Source: Candidatus Bipolaricaulota bacterium (GTDB taxonomy: Bacteria; Bipolaricaulota; Bipolaricaulia; UBA7950; UBA9294). From it: a DNA stretch of 18,940 nucleotides. The stretch lies in assembly GCA_030612485.1 (NCBI GenBank), contig JAUWNS010000032.1, forward strand, positions 1 to 18,940, given 5' to 3'. Numbering within the stretch: the stretch's first letter is position 1; each line of letters opens with the position of its first letter. Shown here one piece after another: positions 6,942 through 13,951 of this stretch. A model generated the notes under the pieces. It ran no database searches and was not told the origin of the DNA. It was given only the letters and a program-made list of their open reading frames with translations. A program made the translations under genes and the position numbers.

Positions 6942-8582
6942 TCAGCGCGTTGCGCCTTTCACATCGGCGACATGCACTCGATTGCGCCCTGCTTCCTTAG
7001 CGGCGTACATCGCTTCGTCAGCACTTTTAATCACTGCGTCTTCGGTCAGCGCGTGATTAGGGTAGGCGGCAACCCCTGCAGAGAGCGAGACCTCTTCGCC
7101 GTTGTCCCCGCCCGGAACCACGTGAGGCGATAGGCAACTGAATGCAACCCGGATTTCATCGGCACGCGCCTCTGCAGCGTCAAGTAGCGTTTCGGGTAGC
7201 ACGAGAAGGAACTCGTCCCCGCCGTGCCGACAGGCGATGTCCCCTGGGCGCGTTCGTTCGCGAAGCAGATGCGCCAGAGCTTGGAGAAGTCGATCGCCGG
7301 TCTCGTGACCGTAGCGATCGTTGACCTGCTTGAAGTGGTCGATATCGAACATGATCACCGATACGGTGCCCCCATCGTGCTCGGCCCTCTTCAGTTCGCG
7401 CGGCAGTACCTCGTCGAGACGCCGGCGGTTGAACAACCCGGTGAGCGCGTCGCTGATCGCTTGCTTTCGCAACTCCACCTGCAGCGCCTCGATCTTCCCA
7501 ATCTGGGATTCAAGCCGTTGGTTCGCTCGCCGCAGCTCTGCTTCAGCAACGTACTGCTTGGTAATGTCGTGGATCGTGATCAGATACCCCGACGGCCGTC
7601 GACCAGGCCCGCTAAGCGGTGACACACGGACGTCAATGTAGCATAAGGGAGTCTCCATGAGAGCAAACTCAATTCGTCCCCCATTCCCGCTGTGGCAATA
7701 GCCGCGAATTTGGTCCCACACGGCAGGAATCTCTTCAATGCTACGACCGACCGCGGAACTGTCAAGATCGAGCAGCCTGCGTACCGCCGGATTTAGATCG
7801 ATGATCCGCCACTTGGTGTCAAGAACGAGCACAGCGTCCGGCATCCCCTCAACGAGCGCGTCGCGGGCAACGGGAACGAGATCAAACACACGGAATGGGC
7901 CAACGCCGACGAAAAGGACGATACCTGTGAAGAAGAACGAGATTGGAATGAGATTGAGCCCTTCAATCGGACTGATGCCAAGAGCGTAGAGAATCCCTCC
8001 GACGAGAGGAAACAACGTTCCGAGCAGCAGCATCGCCGACTGCCTGTGGCGAATCACGCCCGGCTGAGTCACGGACCTCAGGAGCAACGCACAAGCAGCG
8101 AGAACGTAGGTGTACAAGGCAGCTATAATGGCGTAGAAGCCGGGCCCGTGGATGTAGATAACCGCGTTGCTTCCCGCCGGACCGGGCAGAAAACCGCGCC
8201 ACACCAAGTGATGGAGCGCGTTAGTAGCAACAAGGACGAAGGCAGCACTAGGAACACTCCACACGGCAACGCGCAACCACCCATGTGCCCATCGGTCGTA
8301 ACCCGAATATCTGGCGGCAAACATCAGGAACAAAGTGGCGACAGACCCGGAGCCGATGTATTCGAGCGTCGACCACAGGATCTTCCATCTCAGCGCGACG
8401 AACGTCGCTTCAAGGCCGGCAACCAGCGCATATCCTGCTACGCCCATCAGCAGCAGGAACAGGAGGGGTCCCCCGGCGAACGCTCGACGATTCCACACGA
8501 ACCACGACACCACGAGAGCCATCGCCGTGACCGAGAACAGAATTCCACCTGCCGAAGTGAGCACCCAGTCCATGCCCGTCAT
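6942..8582 (-). CDS. Membrane diguanylate cyclase (7TM-PAS-GGDEF)
   Basis: A 546-residue protein that makes cyclic di-GMP from two GTP at the inner membrane. Residues about 8-230 contain seven hydrophobic helices resembling the 7TM sensor region of histidine kinases, including the W-STLEYIG and F-AARYSG segments. A PAS domain follows (about 243-345: MPDAVLVLDTKWRIIDLNPA, then GYLITIHDIT), then a short coiled coil (345-372) and a GGDEF domain (about 373-540). The signature GGDEF (454-458) is intact, with DALTGLFNRR and FDIDHFKQVND upstream. An RxxD inhibitory site (RPGD, 445-448) lies five residues before GGDEF, so product feedback inhibition is expected. No EAL domain is present. I see no good Shine-Dalgarno at ATG 8582 or at the in-frame ATG 8573; the latter may be read from a leaderless mRNA. 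The gene stands alone, and its ligand is unknown. Confidence 0.95.
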   Translation of the reverse strand: MTGMDWVLTSAGGILFSVTAMALVVSWFVWNRRAFAGGPLLFLLLMGVAGYALVAGLEATFVALRWKILWSTLEYIGSGSVATLFLMFAARYSGYDRWAHGWLRVAVWSVPSAAFVLVATNALHHLVWRGFLPGPAGSNAVIYIHGPGFYAIIAALYTYVLAACALLLRSVTQPGVIRHRQSAMLLLGTLFPLVGGILYALGISPIEGLNLIPISFFFTGIVLFVGVGPFRVFDLVPVARDALVEGMPDAVLVLDTKWRIIDLNPAVRRLLDLDSSAVGRSIEEIPAVWDQIRGYCHSGNGGRIEFALMETPLCYIDVRVSPLSGPGRRPSGYLITIHDITKQYVAEAELRRANQRLESQIGKIEALQVELRKQAISDALTGLFNRRRLDEVLPRELKRAEHDGGTVSVIMFDIDHFKQVNDRYGHETGDRLLQALAHLLRERTRPGDIACRHGGDEFLLVLPETLLDAAEARADEIRVAFSCLSPHVVPGGDNGEEVSLSAGVAAYPNHALTEDAVIKSADEAMYAAKEAGRNRVHVADVKGATR

Positions 8583-8609
8583 TCTAGTGCTTCGGCTTCA
8601 TGTGAACAA
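8581..8609 (-). promoter_or_regulatory. Candidate promoter of the diguanylate cyclase gene
   Basis: Reading the minus strand: TTGTTC (8609-8604), 17-nt spacer, TAGAAT (8586-8581). The -10 overlaps the first ATG, and transcription would start about 7 nt later, at or next to the second ATG (8573). The -35 matches only its TTG half. It is supported by its likeness to the promoters at 9079 and 10741. Confidence 0.4.
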
Positions 8610-9078
8610 GCAGGTAAAAGACGTCGACCTCCATTACACTCAAGTCGCTGCTGCGGATACCGTGGCGACGAACGCATGACACAGATTGGTCCATGCAGGC
8701 CGAGTGATCCATCAGATAGCAGAAGTGAACCTTCTTGGTGGAGTGGCAAGGCTGGTATCCGACTGTCCGGCCCTTCAGGGAGACATCAAGCCCGGTGCAA
8801 GTTGGCCTTTCCGAGACCTTGGGGAGAAGGAGGTCAAGAGACGCGATTCAAGAAACGCAAGAATAGGGAGCTTCTGGAGTCTGAGGGACTGATTGTAGAA
8901 CTTGTCTGTTGATTTGTGCGTGGTGATGTGCATTACATTCGGGCAAACCTCCGGGCTGCTCCGATCCCTGTGAATGGCAGTGGTTTGAGACTTCTTCGCG
9001 ATGGCGATTCGTGTCCCAAGTCAGGGATCTATCCACAGACCAGCGAGGCTTCCAGCGGCGTCCCATGGGGGCGACCAC

Positions 9079-9107
9079 TTGCCAATTGGTGTGCAGTGCG
9101 CTAGAGT
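9079..9107 (+). promoter_or_regulatory. Candidate sigma70-like promoter of the GH99 gene
   Basis: TTGCCA (9079-9084), 17-nt spacer, TAGAGT (9102-9107). Predicted start is near 9114, giving a leader of about 16 nt that keeps the Shine-Dalgarno at 9117-9124. The -10 context GCTAGAGTGCTT is nearly the same as that at 10762-10773. Confidence 0.55.
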
Positions 9108-9116
9108 GCTTCCAGG

Positions 9117-9124
9117 AAAGGAGG
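9117..9124 (+). promoter_or_regulatory. Shine-Dalgarno of the GH99 gene
   Basis: AAAGGAGG ends 5 nt before ATG 9130. It sets the start there, giving an N-terminal export signal. The frame is open back to 9001, but that 43-residue extension lacks a ribosome binding site and would bury the signal peptide. Confidence 0.88.
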
Positions 9125-9129
9125 CGATC

Positions 9130-10632
9130 ATGTGGGCACGAGCTGCCGGCCTGCTGGTAATCGTTATTGTATCCCTCGGCTCCTGTACTCTCGCGGCCGA
9201 TGAGATCTACCCCGTCGAGATTCTGGTTAGCACAACGTCGGACTGGACCGATGTCATCCTCTCTGGAGGCACGCTTATCGTGCACTCGTACGAGATCCTC
9301 GAAGGTCGCAACGTCCCCGGCCTTACGGTCCACGCGCTCTCTGCGGTGGTCGTGGGCAAGCAGGGATACGATACAACGCAAGTCGTGATTCGCTTTCAGG
9401 CATACCTTACCGATCTGACGTCGAGCTGGATGCGGATCACGATCAACAAGGGGCACATTGGGGAAACCACGGTTTCTCTGCGGACAGTGGAAAGCGCGGG
9501 CTCGGATCTCCTCGCAAGTTACACGCACAAGGGGGTGGCTGATGCTAGCGACCCAGCCAATGCCAGGACGTACTCACTTCGCACTGCGGAGATCACATCC
9601 CGTGTTGCTCCACAGATCCTGGAGGTTCCTGGGGAGACTTCTCTAGGCGGGCAGAAGGTTCTTGCCTTCTACTATTCCTGGTACGGGATTCCGGAGGGCC
9701 CAAGCGGCCGATGGGTGCACTGGAATCCGTATAAGTCCCATCGCGATTCAGCTCACATTCCCCTAGCCGGCTACTACGATTCTCAGGATCCCGAAACCGT
9801 TCGTCGTCACATCCACGAAGCGAAAGAGGCAGGAATTGACGGCTTCATTGCCTCGTGGTGGGGCAAAGGCACGTTCGAAGACCGAGCCTTCCAGGTTCTG
9901 CTCGATGTGGCCTCGGAAGAGAACTTCCTCGTCACGGTTTACTACGAGGATGCCAACAGCCCTGCACAGATCATCTCCGACGTAAACTACATCATCTCTC
10001 GCTACGGCTCAAACTCGTCATTCCTCACCGTCGAGGGACTGCCCGTGATCTTCTTCTACGTCAGGGTAACCGAGAAGTTCAGCCTCGCGGAATGGGAGAA
10101 CGTGTTTGCCGAACTCGATAGGCAGGGACGGAGGATCTTCGCCATTGCCGATGGACTCCGAAATGAGTTTCTGTCTGTTTTCCAGGGAATCCACACGTAT
10201 AACCCGGTGTCGCTGCCCCTAAATTCGGTCGCTGAGCAGTACAAGGCAGCCTCTCTGCTTGCGCGGCTGCAGGGGGCCTTGTTTGCCGCGACCGTTGTCC
10301 CTGGCTACGACGAAGCGTACAAGCAGGCCTCTAACCTATTCGTAGATCGGGCTGGCGGAGACACGTATCGCGCGTATTGGGACATCGCCCACGCCAGCAA
10401 TCCCCAATGGATCCTGATCACGAGCTTCAATGAATGGCACGAGGGCTCGGAGATCGAGCCGAGCGTTGAGTTCGGGACAACCTATCTCATACTGACGGCA
10501 GAGGAAGCAGCGGCCTGGAGGAGCGGGGCAAGTATTGACGCGTCCCCACCTGATAGAGACGGTGACGGTGTTCCCGATAGCGAGGACTACTGCCCGGATT
10601 TCCCTGGCATGAAGGAAACGAACGGGTGCTGA
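9130..10632 (+). CDS. Exported GH99-type glycosidase with thrombospondin type 3-like tail
   Basis: A 500-residue protein. Residues 1-22 are an export signal; LGSC at 16-19 could be a lipobox, or cleavage could follow LAA at 21-23. Residues about 24-165 are a beta-rich domain I do not recognise. Residues about 175-465 match the GH99 endo-alpha-mannosidase/endomannanase family: FYYSWYG (180-186), W-V-HWN (195-199), AGIDGFIASWWG (234-245), VYYED (270-274) and TSFNEWHEG (431-439). The Glu pair spaced by three, E435 and E438, fits the conserved acidic residues of the GH99 active site. GH99 enzymes cut internal alpha-mannosidic bonds, but the substrate here is unproven. The tail (about 475-500) has DRDGDGVPDSEDYCPD, a calcium-binding thrombospondin type 3-like repeat often seen in surface proteins. 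The gene has its own promoter. A related exported NodB-like gene follows after 155 bp. Confidence 0.88.
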   Translation: MWARAAGLLVIVIVSLGSCTLAADEIYPVEILVSTTSDWTDVILSGGTLIVHSYEILEGRNVPGLTVHALSAVVVGKQGYDTTQVVIRFQAYLTDLTSSWMRITINKGHIGETTVSLRTVESAGSDLLASYTHKGVADASDPANARTYSLRTAEITSRVAPQILEVPGETSLGGQKVLAFYYSWYGIPEGPSGRWVHWNPYKSHRDSAHIPLAGYYDSQDPETVRRHIHEAKEAGIDGFIASWWGKGTFEDRAFQVLLDVASEENFLVTVYYEDANSPAQIISDVNYIISRYGSNSSFLTVEGLPVIFFYVRVTEKFSLAEWENVFAELDRQGRRIFAIADGLRNEFLSVFQGIHTYNPVSLPLNSVAEQYKAASLLARLQGALFAATVVPGYDEAYKQASNLFVDRAGGDTYRAYWDIAHASNPQWILITSFNEWHEGSEIEPSVEFGTTYLILTAEEAAAWRSGASIDASPPDRDGDGVPDSEDYCPDFPGMKETNGC

Positions 10633-10740
10633 ACGAGTGACACAGAGGGCTCTGAGTCGTATCGTAAAACGCATCGGGGAGAAGAAGAATGCAGCAAACA
10701 ATGTCTGACCTCTTTCCGCCAAGGGAAACCTACCCGGCCC

Positions 10741-10769
10741 TTGATACGATGAGCACACCGTGCTAGACT
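10741..10769 (+). promoter_or_regulatory. Candidate sigma70-like promoter of the NodB-like gene
   Basis: TTGATA (10741-10746), 17-nt spacer, TAGACT (10764-10769), with an extended TGC just before the -10. Predicted start is near 10776, which would leave a very short leader and clip the 5' edge of the Shine-Dalgarno, so the exact start needs care. The context GCTAGACTGCTT differs by one base from the GH99 promoter. Confidence 0.45.
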
Positions 10770-10773
10770 GCTT

Positions 10774-10781
10774 GGGGGTGA
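10774..10781 (+). promoter_or_regulatory. Shine-Dalgarno of the NodB-like gene
   Basis: GGGGGTGA ends 6 nt before ATG 10788. The in-frame GTG at 10782 lies immediately after this site, too close for initiation, so ATG 10788 is preferred. Confidence 0.75.
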
Positions 10782-10787
10782 GTGCAA

Positions 10788-11828
10788 ATGAAACCGCGGG
10801 TTTGTAGAGGTTCCAAGCTATGCGTGATTGCCGTCCTGTGTGTGCTCTTTCTCGCATCGAGCGTTGTGATTGCCTGCTTTGCCTCCGGATTCGATACGGA
10901 GAACCTGCCTCCGCTGTACCTCACGATTATCGTTCACAACGAGGAGGACATGCGTAGGGGCACGGTGCCGAAGGCCAACATCCCTGACTACGACGGCAAT
11001 GAAGCGATCATGAATCACTTCGCGTTCGTCATGAGGACGTTTGCGCAGATGGCCCAAGACCACGGAGCGAAGATCAACTTCGGATCGGATTGGACGTTCT
11101 CCCGCGGTGTGGCTCTCTATGAGCCGACGTTCTACACCGATCTTGAGGCAATGGGCCACGAGATCGATGCACACGCACACGAGTCGTTCGTGCTCTATCA
11201 CGAGGTCCGCGAGGAGATCGTCCGCGGCGGCGGACATCCCACGGCCGTTGCTTCGGGGATGGATGAGACGACCATCCAGAAGCAACTCGAGTACTTCGAC
11301 GCCTACTACCCAGAATTTCAGATCCTGTGGGGCGTGTCGCTTCCCCATCACTCTGAAGGGGAGTGCACGGCGGCGTGGGCCTGGCGGCCGTCACGAACCG
11401 ACTGGACGAAGCACGATCCAAGCGGTAGGTACATCTTCATCGGTCACGGTGAGCTAATCAACAGCCTAGAAGCAATCCAGGAAGCCGTTGACAATCGGAG
11501 CCCGGACCGGATCAACACGGTCGCTGTGTTCGTCAGCCCGCGGGAGTTTAAGGCGGCCCCGGGCACTGCGGGCATCGACGATGAGCAGTGGACCGCGCCG
11601 ACGAACTCGATTCACTACTGGAAGCACCGCATCCGCTGGTGGGACGACTTCCTTGCCGCGGTCGATCCTTTGGTCCAGGAAGGACTGGTCGAGTACACGT
11701 CGCTGACGCAGATCGCGGAGATCTTCATCGAGCAAGAAGATCAGCTCGTCTTCGATTGGATGGAGGTTCCCCGTTCGGATGTGGGGATGCGGGAGCGAAA
11801 CATCAAGGCGGGCTATCCGCTGAAATAG
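10788..11828 (+). CDS. Exported NodB-fold, polysaccharide deacetylase-like protein
   Basis: A 346-residue protein. Residues 1-34 form a signal peptide or anchor (KPRVCRGSK start, LCVIAVLCVLFLASSVVIACF core). An early strand (LYLTIIVHNEED, 43-54) and the segment AMGHEIDAHAHES (121-133) resemble the GHEIGNHTxxH region of NodB-fold polysaccharide deacetylases, with H129 and H131 as possible metal ligands. Further His-rich segments, such as SLPHHSEGE and FIGHGE, fit a metal enzyme. The usual N-terminal Asp-Asp motif is not evident, so deacetylase activity is not assured and another carbohydrate-active or hydrolytic role is possible. The context, next to an exported glycosidase with a similar promoter, supports a role in glycan processing. 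The C-terminus (about 260-346) is unassigned. Confidence 0.6.
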   Translation: MKPRVCRGSKLCVIAVLCVLFLASSVVIACFASGFDTENLPPLYLTIIVHNEEDMRRGTVPKANIPDYDGNEAIMNHFAFVMRTFAQMAQDHGAKINFGSDWTFSRGVALYEPTFYTDLEAMGHEIDAHAHESFVLYHEVREEIVRGGGHPTAVASGMDETTIQKQLEYFDAYYPEFQILWGVSLPHHSEGECTAAWAWRPSRTDWTKHDPSGRYIFIGHGELINSLEAIQEAVDNRSPDRINTVAVFVSPREFKAAPGTAGIDDEQWTAPTNSIHYWKHRIRWWDDFLAAVDPLVQEGLVEYTSLTQIAEIFIEQEDQLVFDWMEVPRSDVGMRERNIKAGYPLK

Positions 11829-12137
11829 TCTGACGGGGATTTCTGTCGCTCTTGTTCGGAGAAAGCCTTTCCCATCAAGAAAGACCGCGGTGCTGCTAGC
11901 CTGGATTTTCGCCTAAAGCAGAGTTCGGGGAGGAGGGAGTTCGAATGGTCCAGCGCACGGTGGTCGATAGAACTCATGGAGGAAGATCCTCTTGCGCACA
12001 GTCTGGGCCCACTTGCGGAAATCGATGACTGGAAAGCGTTCCTTTCCTCCTAACCAGATGGGATCGAGGAACTACGGCTCCACACGCGCACTGGTCGGCC
12101 GTTGGGAGGTGAGTCGTTCGTGAATCTAGCCGAGGCG
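11829..12137. other. Gene-free gap between convergent genes
   Basis: This 309-bp stretch lies between the NodB-like gene (+) and the membrane protein gene (-). It contains a purine-rich GGGGAGGAGGGAG at about 11927-11939 followed by an ATG at 11945 that opens a 27-codon frame with no recognisable product. GAGGA-AGA-TCCTC at about 11980 forms a small hairpin without a T-tract. I see no convincing gene or terminator. Confidence 0.55.
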
Positions 12138-13037
12138 CTAACAGGCCGCTTCCTCCGCAAGCGAAGGCCAGGCCCCAAGACCCGGAGATAATGTGGCCGG
12201 CAGTTGCCATTCCTCTACGACGTTGACACGCGTTGGGACAAGCCTCTCCTTGCGCCATTCCACGATGAGCTCGATTCGCAGAGAGGCTTTCGGACATAGC
12301 TCACGGATCTGAGCCCGGGCAAGCATTGCTGGTCCAGTGACGTCATCGGGGTAGAGCCTGATCTCATCTACCTTCTCGTCCTTTTCCATCAGTGTGGCAA
12401 CGGCGCCAAGAGCACGAGGGCCTCCGTATTTGCTCAGCTCAATCTCGTTCTGATTCCGAAAGACTTCCTCGTTCTCCCACACATGGAGAGATCTCTCGGA
12501 CTCCCACGTGGATGGTCCTGGCTCCTCACGGTATTGGCCGGCACGTCCCCTGTACTTCTTCTGGACGCGGCAAGCGAGTTCGCCAGTTAAGGTAGGTCTG
12601 ATCTTGATTACCTCCCCCGCGTACGCGCATCTCTCCGTATCGACGCTGACAAAACTGCTTCTCCATTCACCTTTCGCGAGATGCATCCGATACGAGCGCC
12701 GCAACTGCGCGACGACGAGCGCCGCCAAGATCCAGGCTGCTATGGGAAGAAGGAGAGACAGCGTCATGTCTGGCAGCGTGAGATTGCTGGCTGGCGCGAG
12801 AATGCGAAGCGCGGTCATGCTTGCCCTGAGCGAATGGAGATACTGGCTCGGCGCATGCACGATGTCGTACACGAGAGATACACTCCATATGCCTGCAAGC
12901 GAGACGGAGAGGATTACGACACCATCAACGAAGTCTCGCAGCAAGCGAAGGCCGCCGCCGGATACCAAGGGGCGGGAGTACCAGCCAGTAATCAGCGGGA
13001 TCATGAGAAACCCTGGCAGAGCAATGCTGATTCCCAT
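12138..13037 (-). CDS. Unrecognised three-helix membrane protein
   Basis: A 299-residue protein starting at ATG 13037, with AGGGAGG (13050-13044) 6 nt upstream. Hydrophobic segments lie at about 3-18, 38-58 and 92-111, followed by a basic stretch (RRSYR, 113-117). Residues about 125-299 form a soluble domain with mixed charge, three Cys residues and strand-like patterns (VIKIRPTLTGELACRV; ASLRIELIVEWRKERL). By the positive-inside rule the soluble part is probably cytoplasmic. I do not recognise the family. It stands alone between a gene-free gap and tRNA-Ala, with a candidate promoter upstream. The good ribosome binding site and hydrophobic pattern support a real gene. Confidence 0.75.
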   Translation of the reverse strand: MGISIALPGFLMIPLITGWYSRPLVSGGGLRLLRDFVDGVVILSVSLAGIWSVSLVYDIVHAPSQYLHSLRASMTALRILAPASNLTLPDMTLSLLLPIAAWILAALVVAQLRRSYRMHLAKGEWRSSFVSVDTERCAYAGEVIKIRPTLTGELACRVQKKYRGRAGQYREEPGPSTWESERSLHVWENEEVFRNQNEIELSKYGGPRALGAVATLMEKDEKVDEIRLYPDDVTGPAMLARAQIRELCPKASLRIELIVEWRKERLVPTRVNVVEEWQLPATLSPGLGAWPSLAEEAAC

Positions 13038-13091
13038 GTCTTGCCTCCCTGGGCGAAAAGATCTTGGGTTCTGATCGATTGGCTCTGGGTG

Positions 13092-13121
13092 ATTCTACGG
13101 AATTCGGTGCTGGAAGTGCAA
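13092..13121 (-). promoter_or_regulatory. Candidate promoter of the membrane protein gene
   Basis: On the minus strand: TTGCAC (13121-13116), 18-nt spacer, TAGAAT (13097-13092). Predicted start near 13085 gives a leader of about 48 nt to ATG 13037. The -35 matches only in TTG; the TAGAAT -10 matches the motif of the other candidates in this window. Confidence 0.4.
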
Positions 13122-13267
13122 GAGCGAGTGCTTGTAACGTTAGCTCTGACCTTCACAATCAGAACCGGATCAGAAACAGGATGGAAGTCGCCTTGATTCG
13201 GGTTCACTCAGAGGAAATCGAGATATGGAAGTCGAGGTTCTCTGAAACTAAGGCAGGAATTGCGTTG

Positions 13268-13340
13268 TGGAGCCTAGGGGACTCGAACCCCTGGCCTCTT
13301 GCATGCCATGCAAGCGCTCTCCCAACTGAGCTAAGGCCCC
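13268..13340 (-). tRNA. tRNA-Ala (anticodon GGC)
   Basis: A 73-nt sequence folds into a complete cloverleaf. The acceptor stem GGGGCCT/AGGCTCC includes the G3:U70 pair that marks alanine tRNAs. The D arm is GCTC/GAGC with an 8-nt loop. The anticodon stem CTTGC/GCAAG encloses loop ATGGCAT, giving anticodon GGC, which reads GCC and GCU. The T arm is AGGGG/CCCCT with TTCGAGT. The discriminator is A73, and the 3' CCA is not encoded. It lies 49 bp downstream of gmhA on the same strand. Confidence 0.97.
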
Positions 13341-13353
13341 AATTAGTGGTCAT

Positions 13354-13382
13354 TTCTTACCCGATTAGCGCCCCTTTTTCAA
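13354..13382 (-). promoter_or_regulatory. Possible promoter of tRNA-Ala
   Basis: On the minus strand: TTGAAA (13382-13377), 17-nt spacer, TAAGAA (13359-13354), with G1 of the tRNA 13 nt beyond the -10. The -35 is good and the -10 weak. The tRNA could instead be read from the heptose operon. Confidence 0.3.
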
Positions 13383-13389
13383 GGTGGAA

Positions 13390-13950
13390 CTACTCCGAGA
13401 GATCGTGCAGGTAGTTGGCGATCATGTGCTCAAGAACCATATGTGCGTCCTCCACTCTACCGTAGTGATCCTCAGCAAAGAGAAGGGCATGGTCGGCCAA
13501 CCCCCTGACTACACCCCCGTCGAACCCGAGGAGGGCGATCGTTTTCAACCCAGCACCCTTTGCCCATTTCACCGCATGCACGATGTTCTTCGAGTTTCCG
13601 CTTCCGGTGATCACGATGAGGAGATCGCCCTTCTGAGCAAGCGCCTCCAACTGGCGGGTGAAGACCTCTTCGTAGTCGGCATCGTTCGCCCAGGCGGTGA
13701 TAAGGGGGACGTTGTCGGTGAGGGCGATCGCACGAAATGCCACATCCTTGCCCTGAGAGGCGAGCTTCTGCAGGTCGTTTGCCATGTGCGAGGCGGTGGC
13801 GGCGCTCCCTCCGTTTCCGATGATGAAGATCGTTCGTTGCTCACGCCGCGCGTTCTCCAGGGTCTCTACGACTTGCTCGATCGCAACAGGGTTGATCTCT
13901 CGCAGTCCTTGTTCGAGCCGATCGATATACTCTCGTATGTAGTCTCGCAT
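13390..13950 (-). CDS. gmhA: Sedoheptulose-7-phosphate isomerase (phosphoheptose isomerase)
   Basis: A 186-residue SIS-domain enzyme, close to the length of E. coli GmhA. It converts sedoheptulose 7-phosphate to D-glycero-D-manno-heptose 7-phosphate, the first committed step of nucleotide-heptose synthesis in the cytoplasm. Visible motifs are IGNGGSAATASHMANDL (44-60), the sugar-phosphate Ser/Thr loop ITGSGNS (114-120) and GRVEDAHMVLEHM (164-176). Aligned by eye with the E. coli enzyme, H175 matches catalytic His180, while D59 replaces Glu65. That is a conservative change seen among diverged SIS proteins, so activity is likely but not certain. The start is ATG 13950 after GGAGGAG (13961-13955), which lies inside the end of the kinase gene; 1 nt separates the two genes. 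This is the last gene of the heptose operon, and tRNA-Ala follows. Confidence 0.88.
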   Translation of the reverse strand: MRDYIREYIDRLEQGLREINPVAIEQVVETLENARREQRTIFIIGNGGSAATASHMANDLQKLASQGKDVAFRAIALTDNVPLITAWANDADYEEVFTRQLEALAQKGDLLIVITGSGNSKNIVHAVKWAKGAGLKTIALLGFDGGVVRGLADHALLFAEDHYGRVEDAHMVLEHMIANYLHDLSE

Positions 13951-13951
13951 C

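Larger units (their letters stand above)
8583..9129. other. Gene-free divergent intergenic region
   Basis: This 547-bp stretch lies between the divergent cyclase (-) and GH99 (+) genes. Candidate promoters sit at each edge. The middle (about 8620-9070) has short ORFs in several frames without Shine-Dalgarno sites or recognisable products. I searched by eye for a cyclic di-GMP riboswitch because of the neighbouring cyclase and did not find one: an isolated GGGCAAACC lacks the rest of the fold. Confidence 0.6.

Noticed and set aside
8935..8990. Cyclic di-GMP riboswitch near the diguanylate cyclase
   Set aside because: Only a GGGCAAACC fragment is present. The paired regions and the rest of the conserved core are missing.
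9001..9129. N-terminal extension of the GH99 protein from ATG 9001
   Set aside because: No ribosome binding site, and it would place the signal peptide internally. ATG 9130 has AAAGGAGG.
10689..10766. 25-residue ORF upstream of the NodB-like gene
   Set aside because: It has a purine-rich stretch before its ATG, but its end covers the candidate promoter and the product is not recognisable.
11945..12028. 27-residue ORF after a strong purine-rich site
   Set aside because: Short, no recognisable product and no promoter; only noted as part of the gene-free gap.
13060..13414. Several ORFs across tRNA-Ala and its flanks on the + strand
   Set aside because: They run antisense through a complete tRNA cloverleaf and have no ribosome binding sites.
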